Assembly (NCBI RefSeq): GCF_025141935.1
Contig: NZ_CP081124.1
Span: 14,482-78,481, forward strand
Length of the DNA: 64,000 nucleotides
Direction: 5' to 3'
Source: Sulfitobacter sp. S190
Lineage (GTDB): Bacteria; Pseudomonadota; Alphaproteobacteria; Rhodobacterales; Rhodobacteraceae
Positions within the stretch are counted from its first letter, which is position 1; each line of letters begins with the position of its first letter. A program made the position numbers and the translations under genes. Under the pieces are notes generated by a model. It was not told the DNA's origin and searched no databases. It was given only the letters and a program-made list of their open reading frames with translations. This document shows positions 35,300-43,689 of the stretch, in pieces.

Positions 35300-36652
35300 A
35301 TGCGCAAACACGCCAAGGCCCATCTGACACGTCGCGCGGCGCTTGCTGCCGGAGCCGCGGGCGCGGGACTGTTAATTGCGGGGGGCGGCCGGATGGGCCG
35401 TGCCGCCGCGCCGGACGGATCGATGCGCACCGGCATATTCGGCATGGGCGTGCGCAAGGAGGCCAACAGCCTGACCGCCGACAGCGACGATGTGCGCATG
35501 TACCGCGAGGCGGTCGCCTGGATGAAAGACCGCTCGAAGGTCAATCCGCTCGACCCGCTGGGCTGGCGGCAACATTGGGCGCATCATTCGCTGTTCTGCT
35601 CGTCCAACAGTTTCCAGTACCAGGTGCACTACGGGTGGTATTTTCTGCCGTGGCACCGCGCCTATCTGGCCAATATCGAACAACGGGTGCGCCGCATTCT
35701 CAATGAGCCGTCGTTCGGGCTGCCCTATTGGGACTGGACCCGCAATCCGCAATTGCCCGCGTGGTATTTCGGCGAGGACAATCCGCTCAACAACCCCAGC
35801 CGCTATCAGGAAGCAGGCGACCGCGTAGAGCCCGATTTTGTCGAACTGGGGCCAGTGTTGCGGGCCACGAAGTGGGAACATTTTGGCGGCCGTCGCCGCG
35901 ATCCGGGCGAGATACAGGTCGAAGGCACGCTGGAGCAATCGGTGCATAATTGCATCCACAACTGGATCGGGGGGCAGATGGCCTCCTTTGATGGTGCCGG
36001 TAACGATCCGATTTTCCAAAGCCACCACGGCCAGATCGACCGTCTGTGGGCCATCTGGCTGGCGCAGGGGGGTGGCCGGGCCAATCCAACTGACGCAGAT
36101 TGGCTGGATGAGCGGTTCTGGTTTGCGGGCCCGAGTGGTCTGCTCGAGGATGTGACGGTGCGCGACGTGCTGGAGACCGAACCGCTCGGCTACAGATTTG
36201 ACGATCTGGACTATGCCCTGACCCTGACGCCGGAAACGACCCCGGTCTACGATGGTTGGGGGCTCGATTTCGGCGCGATCGACCCAGACGGTACCGACCT
36301 TGCGGCGATTTCGGTTGTTGCGCGCGGGGACGGGCCGGGGCGCGTGTCGCTCAACTACGAACGGATGAGCCTGCCGATCCAGCCGTTCCAGCACCGGCTC
36401 TTCTTTGTCGACGACAGCCCCGGGGGTGCGGCCACCTACATCGGTACCTTCACGATCCTGCCGATCCCCGATCTCAACCGCGGGCTGGAGCATTCCGTCA
36501 CCAGTCAGGTCGAGGTTCCTCCGCGGGCTCTGGACCAATTGTTGCAGAACCGTCGCATTCGGGTTGTGGGTGTTCCTGTGCCGCTCAAGGGGCGCGACAT
36601 TCCTGAGGCTCCGGTGCCGTTTCAGGGCGTCTCGATCACCGTCGATGCGTAG
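35300..36652 (+). CDS. Tat-exported tyrosinase / polyphenol oxidase
   Basis: 450 residues. Tat signal 'TRRAALAAGAAGAGLLIAGGG' at 10-30. Type-3 copper site: CuA ligands H95/H96, H110 ('QVHYGWYFLPWHRAYL') and H119; CuB ligands H216 and H220 ('HNCIHNW') and H242/H243 ('DPIFQSHHGQIDRLW'). C100, four residues past H96, could form the Cys-His thioether. The residue after H216 is Asn, which in tyrosinases favours phenol deprotonation. 'DADWLDERFWF' at 266-275 is a PPO1_DWL-type motif, so the domain order resembles plant polyphenol oxidases. It would oxidise phenols or catechols to o-quinones in the periplasm. First gene of an operon with the porin and amidohydrolase. Confidence 0.9.
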   Translation: MRKHAKAHLTRRAALAAGAAGAGLLIAGGGRMGRAAAPDGSMRTGIFGMGVRKEANSLTADSDDVRMYREAVAWMKDRSKVNPLDPLGWRQHWAHHSLFCSSNSFQYQVHYGWYFLPWHRAYLANIEQRVRRILNEPSFGLPYWDWTRNPQLPAWYFGEDNPLNNPSRYQEAGDRVEPDFVELGPVLRATKWEHFGGRRRDPGEIQVEGTLEQSVHNCIHNWIGGQMASFDGAGNDPIFQSHHGQIDRLWAIWLAQGGGRANPTDADWLDERFWFAGPSGLLEDVTVRDVLETEPLGYRFDDLDYALTLTPETTPVYDGWGLDFGAIDPDGTDLAAISVVARGDGPGRVSLNYERMSLPIQPFQHRLFFVDDSPGGAATYIGTFTILPIPDLNRGLEHSVTSQVEVPPRALDQLLQNRRIRVVGVPVPLKGRDIPEAPVPFQGVSITVDA

Positions 36653-37895
36653 GTTCTGGTACATTGCGATGGTGGCGGGCTGGTGCTGGTCTGTCTGCGC
36701 TGCGGCCGCGCAGGAAGGTCCGCGCCTGAGCTTTTCGGGCGAGATACGCGAGCGCGCGACGTATCTGTCGGGGAATGGTTTTGATGACGCGAACCCCGAT
36801 CGGGGTTGGTCGCTGACCCAGCGGCTCCGGTTTCAGATTGACGCGGAAGTGGCCCCTGCCCTGCGCGGCAGGATCAATTTGCTCAGCGCGGTGCAGACCG
36901 GTTTCAGCGACAGTCCGGTGGACCGCAACGTGCTCGACCTGCACGAAGCATATGTGGAGGTCGGCAGCGAAGACCGCTTTGTGAGGCTGGGCCGTCAGGA
37001 AATGCGCCTGGGATCGCAGCGGTTGGTCGGATGGCGCGACGGGACAAATGTGCGCCGAGTCTGGGACGGCGTGCGCGGCGTCTTTGCGCTGGGTGACGCG
37101 ACGCTCGATGCTTTTGCGCTGCAGCTTGTCGACGTTGAAACCACCGGCGCGTTCAACGACACCTCCGACGATGACCGTGTGCTGGCGGGGCTTTACTGGT
37201 CGGGCGCTGCCCCGGTCGGTAACCTCCATCTTTACTATCTGTTTGCGGGGTTCGACGACCGCGAAAATATCGAAGGTACGGCCGATGAGCGGCGTCAAAC
37301 GCTGGGGCTGCGCAGTTTTGGCGAGAATGGCCCATGGGCTTGGAACGCCGAAGCGGCCTACCAGTTCGGGCGCGCGGGACGGGATGATATCCGCGCGTGG
37401 ACCATCGCCGCCGACATCAGCCACCAATGGCGGGACCGTCCGCTCAAGCCGCGTCTGGGACTGTCGGCAAATGTCGCGTCCGGCGACAGCGACCGGGGCG
37501 ACGGGCGGCTCGAAACCTTCAACGCGCTCTATCCCCGTGGCAGCTATTTCTCCGATATCGCGCTGCTGGGGCCGAGCAATTTCATCAACCTGCGTCCATC
37601 GTTGCAGATGTTCCCGCGGGACGATCTGCTGGTCTATGTCGATATGAATTTCTTTTGGCGGCTCGACCGTAACGACGGCATCTATTCCCCGTCGGGCAGT
37701 TTGCTGCGGGGGCCAGAAGGGTCCGATGCCCGCTATGTCAACACGTCCTTATCCGCGGGCGTCGAATGGCAGGCCCGTGACGATGTTCTGTTCAGCGCGA
37801 TCTACGCCCGATCCCACCCCGGCGATTTCATTCGCGAAACCGGACCGTCAGATCCCATCGACTTTATCGAACTCACGATCAAATTCACCTTTTGA
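36645..37895 (+). CDS. Outer-membrane porin, alginate-export (AlgE) family
   Basis: 416 residues. Signal peptide over about 1-22 ('YIAMVAGWCWSVCAAAAQ'), then a beta-barrel with alternating polar/aromatic strands ending in the C-terminal Phe ('IDFIELTIKFTF'). 'EAYVEVGSEDRFVRLGRQEMRLGSQRLVGWRDGTNVRRVWDGVRG' is the alginate_exp signature. The ATG at 36645 overlaps the tyrosinase stop by 8 bp. Family members in other bacteria serve uptake of aromatic or sugar compounds as well as alginate export; with a periplasmic tyrosinase the natural guess is entry or exit of a phenolic substrate. Confidence 0.88.
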   Translation: MRRFWYIAMVAGWCWSVCAAAAQEGPRLSFSGEIRERATYLSGNGFDDANPDRGWSLTQRLRFQIDAEVAPALRGRINLLSAVQTGFSDSPVDRNVLDLHEAYVEVGSEDRFVRLGRQEMRLGSQRLVGWRDGTNVRRVWDGVRGVFALGDATLDAFALQLVDVETTGAFNDTSDDDRVLAGLYWSGAAPVGNLHLYYLFAGFDDRENIEGTADERRQTLGLRSFGENGPWAWNAEAAYQFGRAGRDDIRAWTIAADISHQWRDRPLKPRLGLSANVASGDSDRGDGRLETFNALYPRGSYFSDIALLGPSNFINLRPSLQMFPRDDLLVYVDMNFFWRLDRNDGIYSPSGSLLRGPEGSDARYVNTSLSAGVEWQARDDVLFSAIYARSHPGDFIRETGPSDPIDFIELTIKFTF

Positions 37896-37907
37896 AAGGA
37901 AGACTTC

Positions 37908-39746
37908 ATGCTTGGAAAAAACATCAAAGGACTTTCGCGACGGCAGATGATGGCCCTTTCGGGGGGGACCGGTCTTGCCGCCAGTCTCGGCGTCGGCACC
38001 GGATGGGCGCAGTCGACCGCGCCTGCCGACATGATTGTGCGGGGCGCCAACATCATCACGCAGGATCCCACCATGCCGCGGGCGACCGCCCTCGCCGTGC
38101 GCGACGGGCTGGTGCTCGCGGTCGGATCTGAGGCGGATGTCGCAGCACATGCGGGCCCCGACACACAGGATATCGACGCGGGCGGCCGCACCATGATCCC
38201 GGGTCTGAACGACAGCCACCACCATGCGACACGCGCGGGCCGGTTCTATGCGGCGGAGTTGCGGTGGGACGGGGTCAAATCGCTGGCCCGCGGATTGCAG
38301 ATGATCCGCGAAGCGGCGGCAAAGACACCCGAAGGCGAATGGGTGCGGGTCGTGGGCAGCTGGTCGCCCTACCAGTTCGAAGAGCGCCGCCTGCCCACCC
38401 CTGCCGAGCTGACCGAAGCAGCACCGGACACGCCGGTCTATGTGTTGTTCCTGTACTCGCAGGGATTTCTCAATCGCAAGGCCGTCGAAGTGCGCGGCAT
38501 CACGGCCGATACACAGGCGCCTCCGGGAACGCGCTACGAAATCACCGAAGACGGCGGTTGCATCCTGCACGCCACGCCCAACCCCGATCTGCTGTACGCC
38601 AGCATCGGCGCGCTGCCGGCCCTGACCGAGGAACAGCAGGTGCTGTCCACCCGGCACTATTACCGCGAGCTGAACCGCTTTGGCCTGACGTCGGTCATTG
38701 ATGCGGGGGGCGGCGGTCACACTTTTCCCGAAGACTACAGCGGCTCGGCGGCGCTGGCCGCGGACGACGCGCTCACGGTGCGTATCTCCAACTACCTTTT
38801 CCCCCAGAACAAGGGCGCGGAGCTGGCCGAATTCGAACGCTGGACGCAGGACTGGCAGGTGGGGCTGAACCTCGCGGACAAGCTGATGCACGCCTATGTC
38901 ATTCGGGGCGGCGGAGAGTTTCTCGTCTGGTCGGCGGGCGACTATGAAAACTTCATGGCCGATCGCCCCGACATCACCACCCGCGACCAGTGGCGGCCAC
39001 AGCTGTTGAACGTGACGCGGCATTTGCTGAAAAATGGCTGGCCGCTGCGCATTCACGCCACCTATGACCAGTCGATCAACCGCATCCTGAACGTCTTTGA
39101 AGAGGCGCATGCCCTCGAAGTGGCCGAGGGCCGGCTGGGCTTTGCCGGGATCCGCTGGGCCATCGACCACGGCGAAACGGTGCAGATGCCAACGCTGCGA
39201 CGGATCAAGGCCCTTGGCGGCGGGATGGCGATGCAGGCGCGCATGGCCTACGCGGGCGAATTTTTCATGGATCGCTACGGCGAGGAAATGACCCGCAATG
39301 CGCCCCCTTTACGCGATGTCATTGACGCGGGCATCCCGCTCGGTCTGGGCACGGATGCCACGCGGGTTGCGGGGTTCAACCCCTGGCTCGCGCTTTATTG
39401 GGCGACGACCGGCAAATCGCTGGGCGGGACCCAGTTGCACGGGCCGCGCCACCAGTTGACCCGCGAAGAGGCGCTGTTTCACTACACCGTCGGGTCCGCG
39501 TGGTTCAGCCAGGAAGAGCTGCTCAAGGGCAGGCTGAAACCGGGGCAATTCGCGGACTTCGCCCTGTTGAACGCACCGTTCCTCGACGTATCGGACGAGG
39601 ACATCAAGGACATTCAGGCCGATATGACCGTGATGAACGGCTCGGTCGTGCATGGGGCGGCGGAGTATGCGGGGATGGTGCCCGACCTTGAGCCGATCCA
39701 ACCCGAGTGGAGCCCCGTACGCAGTTTTGGCGGGTATCAGGGCTAG
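37908..39746 (+). CDS. Tat-exported YtcJ-like metal-dependent amidohydrolase
   Basis: 612 residues. Tat signal 'SRRQMMALSGGTGLAASLGVGTGWAQ' at about 10-35, then an amidohydrolase_3 barrel: 'MIPGLNDSHHHATRAG' (metal HxH), 'GWPLRIHATYDQSINRIL' (metal His), 'WAIDHGETVQ' (metal His) and 'IPLGLGTDATRVAGFNPW' (catalytic Asp). Ribosome site AAGGAAG is 6 bp upstream. It ends the tyrosinase operon, just before a terminator. YtcJ-type enzymes hydrolyse amide or imide bonds; periplasmic location is unusual for them. Confidence 0.9.
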   Translation: MLGKNIKGLSRRQMMALSGGTGLAASLGVGTGWAQSTAPADMIVRGANIITQDPTMPRATALAVRDGLVLAVGSEADVAAHAGPDTQDIDAGGRTMIPGLNDSHHHATRAGRFYAAELRWDGVKSLARGLQMIREAAAKTPEGEWVRVVGSWSPYQFEERRLPTPAELTEAAPDTPVYVLFLYSQGFLNRKAVEVRGITADTQAPPGTRYEITEDGGCILHATPNPDLLYASIGALPALTEEQQVLSTRHYYRELNRFGLTSVIDAGGGGHTFPEDYSGSAALAADDALTVRISNYLFPQNKGAELAEFERWTQDWQVGLNLADKLMHAYVIRGGGEFLVWSAGDYENFMADRPDITTRDQWRPQLLNVTRHLLKNGWPLRIHATYDQSINRILNVFEEAHALEVAEGRLGFAGIRWAIDHGETVQMPTLRRIKALGGGMAMQARMAYAGEFFMDRYGEEMTRNAPPLRDVIDAGIPLGLGTDATRVAGFNPWLALYWATTGKSLGGTQLHGPRHQLTREEALFHYTVGSAWFSQEELLKGRLKPGQFADFALLNAPFLDVSDEDIKDIQADMTVMNGSVVHGAAEYAGMVPDLEPIQPEWSPVRSFGGYQG

Positions 39747-39768
39747 AATATCCGAAGCATGTGACAAG

Positions 39769-39798
39769 ACCCGGCGCCGACAGAGGTGCCGGGTTTTT
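39769..39798 (+). terminator. Intrinsic terminator of the tyrosinase operon
   Basis: Arms ACCCGGCGCC (39769-39778) and GGTGCCGGGT (39785-39794) pair with one G-T wobble around a 6-base loop, followed by TTTTT. It lies 22 bp after the amidohydrolase stop and just before the convergent DUF5519 gene. Confidence 0.9.
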
Positions 39799-39800
39799 GG

Positions 39801-40289
39801 CTACGGGACGCGGGCCGTGTCATAGGCCAGCCGCAGCAACGCCAGCACAACCGCCAGTTCAGCGCGGTTGCGCGGGCAATAAAGAAGCATTTCGCGGTCG
39901 CCGCTGGGGTTGAGACCCGTGTCCGGGTGCGGCTCGCCCCAACGCTTTTCCATCACGATCCTGCGCGCCTCCACCGGCAACGCCAGATGCAGGCTGCCAT
40001 CGGGTCGGGGATGCAGGTGCGAGAATTCATCATTCGCCAACACCATGTCCGGATTTGTCATGCCCACGCTGGACGCAAGGAAAAATCCGACCGTGCCATT
40101 GGGTGCCCTGCGCACAGGGCCGAGAAGGACGTGCCGGTATTTGCTCACCGTGTTGAGGATCAGATCGTTGAAGAACAGCATGGGGCGCTGGTTGATCTGG
40201 CGGTGGGTCGGCTCGGGTGCGGTACGCGGTCTCGGCCCGATGCGGGCGGGCAGCAAGCGCAGGGTTTTCAAGCGGTCGCGGTTGACCAT
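39801..40289 (-). CDS. Luciferase-domain (DUF5519-type) protein
   Basis: 162 residues from the ATG at 40289, which has AGGT 7 bp upstream; a GTG at 40352 would add 21 residues. The family core is 'FSHLHPRPDGSLHLALPVEARRIVMEKRWGEPHPDTG', with conserved His and Trp. Despite the family name, bioluminescence is not implied. N-terminal 'LPARIGPRPRTAPEPTHRQINQRP' also fits. Monocistronic, function unknown. Confidence 0.7.
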   Translation of the reverse strand: MVNRDRLKTLRLLPARIGPRPRTAPEPTHRQINQRPMLFFNDLILNTVSKYRHVLLGPVRRAPNGTVGFFLASSVGMTNPDMVLANDEFSHLHPRPDGSLHLALPVEARRIVMEKRWGEPHPDTGLNPSGDREMLLYCPRNRAELAVVLALLRLAYDTARVP

Positions 40290-40515
40290 GACGAGACCTA
40301 TACGTGTTACGATGTGGCCAGTGTGAAGCAGATCGGCTGCTTCGTATTCCACACGTTGAAGTGTATCATATAATTTTGCTCACATTCTAAAGATGTATTG
40401 CCTGCCCCCCTATCCATAAGGCACGAAAAGCGGAAACCGGCTGCCAGAACGTGAAATATTGCACGGTAAAAATCCCTTAGGTTCGGTGAAACAGCCACCT
40501 AACCGGGTCGAGGCC

Positions 40516-41403
40516 ATGTCACGAAACGAAGAGCATTCCGCAACACCTGCGGACGAATTGAAGGCCCTTGTCGGGCAGCGGCCCGCGATTATTGCATCGT
40601 CGGCCCATGCCAGTGTTGCCCGGTTCGAGGGGACGGGCAGCGTGTTGCTGCACCGGGCGGCCAATGATCTGCTGCTCATCCCCATCGATCCTTGTGTTTT
40701 GACCGTCAGCGTCGGCGCGGGGGCGCCGCAGCGGATGCAGGCATGCCCCTACACGGCCTTTATCCTGCGCGCGGGGAACCGGATTGGCATCGACTATGAC
40801 GACTGCCGCCGGATCATCGCCCTCGCCATTGATCCCGCGTGGTTCAACGACATCGCAGCGCGCTGTGAGCCCGGCACGGATAACGCCCAGCTCCGCACGC
40901 TGCTGCACCCCGACATGCCGCCCATCGTCAATGCGCTGCGCCGCCACCTGTCGTTTCCGCAAAGCGCGCATGACCGTTTCATCGCGCTGAATGCCGAACT
41001 GATCGTGTCCTACTGTTTCTGGTACGGCAGCCCCGCGCGGACCAGCCATCCTCCCAAGGCGGGTTTGCTGACGAAAAGCCTGCAGCGGGTGTTGCGACAG
41101 GTCGAAGACAACATAGACGCGCGCATTCCCATCACCGAGCTTGCCGGATCAGTGGGCATGTCGCCGTCGAAGTTCTCGCGGCATTTCAAGGCAGTGCTTG
41201 GCCTGTCGCCGCAGGCCTACATCATCGAGCGGAGGGTTCTGAAAGTGCAGGATCTGCTTGAGGATACGGGATCGACACTTGCCGAAGTCGCACTGGATGC
41301 GGGGTTTTCGAGCCAGGCCCATATGACATCGAGCTTTACCAGACATTTCGGCATCACGCCGGGTGAGTACCGCAAGCATTTCCTCAGTCAGATGAATGCC
41401 TGA
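40516..41403 (+). CDS. AraC-family regulator (first)
   Basis: 295 residues from the ATG at 40516 (GAGG just upstream); an upstream TTG is less likely. C-terminal double helix-turn-helix from about 190: 'ITELAGSVGMSPSKFSRHFKAVLGLSPQAYIIERRVLKVQDLLEDTGSTLAEVALDAGFSSQAHMTSSFTRHFGITPGEYRK'. The N-terminal half is a cupin-like sensor resembling the next gene. It converges with that gene, the two stops being 9 bp apart. Confidence 0.88.
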   Translation: MSRNEEHSATPADELKALVGQRPAIIASSAHASVARFEGTGSVLLHRAANDLLLIPIDPCVLTVSVGAGAPQRMQACPYTAFILRAGNRIGIDYDDCRRIIALAIDPAWFNDIAARCEPGTDNAQLRTLLHPDMPPIVNALRRHLSFPQSAHDRFIALNAELIVSYCFWYGSPARTSHPPKAGLLTKSLQRVLRQVEDNIDARIPITELAGSVGMSPSKFSRHFKAVLGLSPQAYIIERRVLKVQDLLEDTGSTLAEVALDAGFSSQAHMTSSFTRHFGITPGEYRKHFLSQMNA

Positions 41404-41412
41404 CCTGCGGGT

Positions 41413-42408
41413 CTAGTGCAGCGTGGTGTTGGCCCATGGCTGAACCATCCCTTTGGACTGCACCACCGACAGGGCAGCATCCGTGAGATCGGGCGCCGGA
41501 CGGGACGACACCGTCGAGCGGTACCCGAACAACTTGCGGAACTGGCCCGGTGCGAGGCCGAAGTGCTTTGTGAAACTGGACGTCATGTGCGCCTGGCTCG
41601 AGAACCCTGCATCCAGTGCCACTTCGACCAGCGGGCGTGTTTCGTCCTTCAGCAGATCCTGGGCGACCTGAAGCCGCCTGCGCAGCACGTATTTCTGCGG
41701 GGGAAGCCCCAACGCCGACTTGAACGCCCGCGAGAATTGCGAGGGGGACATCGTCGCCATTTCGGCCAATTCGTTGATGAGAATACGCTCGGATATGTCC
41801 GTATCGATCTGATCGGTGATCGCCTCGACAAGCGCGGGCGACAGGCCTTCGCAATTATGAAGCGCAGATTCGCCGTGCTCTGCCCCCATGAAGCAATAGC
41901 TCAGCAGCAGCTCCACCGTAAGCGCGGCAACCCGCGGTGACAGCAGCATGTTGCGCGACAGACTTTGCGCAAGCGTTCTGACCAGCGGCGGTGCATCGGG
42001 GTGGGACATGGCGATTGCCGAGCCTGCGCTGCGTGTCGGGTCGTCCATCACGCATTGCGCAATCAGGGCGTCGACCCGTTCGGCATCAACGGCGACAACC
42101 AGCATTTCCGCGCGGGTCAGGGTTTCGATATCGTGGTGGTGGCCTGCGCGCAGCAGCAACATCGTGAACGGCGCAAGCCGCAGCGTTTGTTCGGGAAACG
42201 CGCCGTGCTGGAGCTTGAGTTTGCAATTCTCCACCGGGATCAGAACCAGATCGCTATCGGTCGTCCGGTCGAACACGAATGAGCGGGTCACCCGTGCCAC
42301 GCAGGCATCGCCAAGTCGGTAGGCCGCCGCGCGCGGACCGATCCCGGCCGCTTGCATGTCCGCGCCCCAGACGGGGCCGTCAAAATCATTGGGAAAAACA
42401 GCATTCAT
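41413..42408 (-). CDS. AraC-family regulator (second)
   Basis: 331 residues from the ATG at 42408 (GAGG 6 bp upstream; an ATG four codons earlier lacks a site). C-terminal domain 'INELAEMATMSPSQFSRAFKSALGLPPQKYVLRRRLQVAQDLLKDETRPLVEVALDAGFSSQAHMTSSFTKHFGLAPGQFRK' is very close to the first regulator, and the N-terminal 'LRLAPFTMLLLRAGHHHDIE' matches its 'ACPYTAFILRAGNRIGID'. Divergent from the XapX/hydrolase/amidohydrolase/MFS unit and probably its regulator. Confidence 0.9.
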   Translation of the reverse strand: MNAVFPNDFDGPVWGADMQAAGIGPRAAAYRLGDACVARVTRSFVFDRTTDSDLVLIPVENCKLKLQHGAFPEQTLRLAPFTMLLLRAGHHHDIETLTRAEMLVVAVDAERVDALIAQCVMDDPTRSAGSAIAMSHPDAPPLVRTLAQSLSRNMLLSPRVAALTVELLLSYCFMGAEHGESALHNCEGLSPALVEAITDQIDTDISERILINELAEMATMSPSQFSRAFKSALGLPPQKYVLRRRLQVAQDLLKDETRPLVEVALDAGFSSQAHMTSSFTKHFGLAPGQFRKLFGYRSTVSSRPAPDLTDAALSVVQSKGMVQPWANTTLH

Positions 42409-42420
42409 GTCCGACCTCAT

Positions 42421-42665
42421 ATGGCTAGTTAAGTTTACACCTCGTTTCTAAAGGCCAAAGAAACGTGGGTATTTCATAAATACTCTCCGCATAGTTGACT
42501 GTCATCCTAAATTTACACCTGCGGTGGTTTACGGCCGGTCCCCCAAGCGGTGTGGAACACAATCCTTGATAAGCGCAGCACGTGAAATACCGCGATGCGG
42601 GCACCGTTCTAGGGTGGACGTAGCCAAGGCGCCCTGCCGCCTGATCCACCAGCGAAGGAAATCCC
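42421..42665. promoter_or_regulatory. Divergent control region with TTTACACCT direct repeats
   Basis: The 9-mer TTTACACCT occurs at 42434-42442 and 42512-42520, 78 bp apart in the same orientation, in an AT-rich setting. Direct repeats between a divergent AraC gene and its neighbour fit AraC half-sites. TTGACT at 42495-42500 could be a -35 element; no clear -10. Confidence 0.4.
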
Positions 42666-42908
42666 ATGTCCTGGACCCCTTTTATCATTTCGACCGCCAT
42701 TGGTGTGCTTGTCGGCCTATTTTACGGGCTCTTGACTGTGCGGTCGCCTGCGCCGCCGGCAATCGCCCTTCTGGGTCTGCTGGGGATGCTTGCCGGCGAA
42801 AGCGCGGTCACCTGGTTGCGTGGCCACACCGATCTTCTCGGCACCGTGCTGCATAGCAAGAGTTTCCACGTGGCCAAAACCCACGATCAAGACAAACCCA
42901 CCCTTTGA
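42666..42908 (+). CDS. XapX-domain small membrane protein
   Basis: 80 residues, two membrane helices. 'AIGVLVGLFYGLLTVRSPAPPAIALLGLLGMLAGE' is the XapX signature. GAAGGAAA is the ribosome site. XapX proteins are small membrane proteins of unknown function often beside isochorismatase-like hydrolases and AraC or LysR regulators; here the hydrolase starts 20 bp later. Confidence 0.85.
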   Translation: MSWTPFIISTAIGVLVGLFYGLLTVRSPAPPAIALLGLLGMLAGESAVTWLRGHTDLLGTVLHSKSFHVAKTHDQDKPTL

Positions 42909-42928
42909 ACAACCAAGGAGCAATCAAC

Positions 42929-43624
42929 ATGAGTGGCAAACTAGAGGTACTTACCCCGCAAAACAGTCAGGTGATTTTCATCGACCATCAGCCGCAGATG
43001 GCTTTCGGGGTGCAGTCGCTCGACCGGCAAGTGCTCAAGAACAACACTGTGGCTCTCGCCAAATCGGCGAAAGTCTTTGACGTTCCCGCAACGATCACCA
43101 CCGTGGAGACAACGTCATTTTCGGGCCATACCTACCCCGAACTGCTCGATGTATTCCCCGATCACGATATTCTCGAGCGGACCTCGATGAACTCGTGGGA
43201 TGACCAGAAAGTCCGCGACGCATTGGCCAAGCATGCCGCAGACGGTCGCAAGAAGGTTGTCGTGTCAGGCCTGTGGACAGAGGTGTGCAACACGACCTTT
43301 TCGCTGTCGTGCATGCATGACACCGATTACGAAATCTACATGGTCGCCGATGCATCCGGAGGCACGACCGCCGAAGCGCACGAACGCGCGATGGACCGGA
43401 TGGTTCAGGCCGGCGTCGTGCCGGTTACATGGCAACAGGTGATGCTTGAATGGCAACGCGATTGGGCCCGTCGCGAGACGTATGATCCTGTCATGGACAT
43501 CGCGCGCGAACATTCGGGCGCGTACGGCATGGGCGTCGATTACGCCTATACGATGGTGCACGGGGCCGAGGATCGCACGCATCACACCGGCAAGACGCTG
43601 GACCCGGTGCCCGCCGAAAGTTGA
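42929..43624 (+). CDS. YcaC-like isochorismatase-family hydrolase
   Basis: 231 residues. Catalytic Asp in 'VIFIDHQPQMAFG', Lys region in the middle, and the nucleophilic Cys in 'VVSGLWTEVCNTTFSLSCMHDTDYEIYMVADASGGTTAEAHE'. Start at 42929 has AAGGAG upstream. The YcaC group lacks an assigned physiological substrate; amides or hydroxamates are likely. Probably one transcript with the amidohydrolase and MFS gene that follow. Confidence 0.88.
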   Translation: MSGKLEVLTPQNSQVIFIDHQPQMAFGVQSLDRQVLKNNTVALAKSAKVFDVPATITTVETTSFSGHTYPELLDVFPDHDILERTSMNSWDDQKVRDALAKHAADGRKKVVVSGLWTEVCNTTFSLSCMHDTDYEIYMVADASGGTTAEAHERAMDRMVQAGVVPVTWQQVMLEWQRDWARRETYDPVMDIAREHSGAYGMGVDYAYTMVHGAEDRTHHTGKTLDPVPAES

Positions 43625-43689
43625 TCCATCCCGCCCGCACCGGACATCCATCCGGTGCGGACCTTCCAATCCGGCATCAAGGAACTGCA

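Noticed and set aside
40325..40343. GAAGCAG/CTGCTTC hairpin as a terminator or operator
   Set aside because: It lies near the 5' end of the DUF5519 frame, has only 7-bp arms and no T-tract; meaning unclear.
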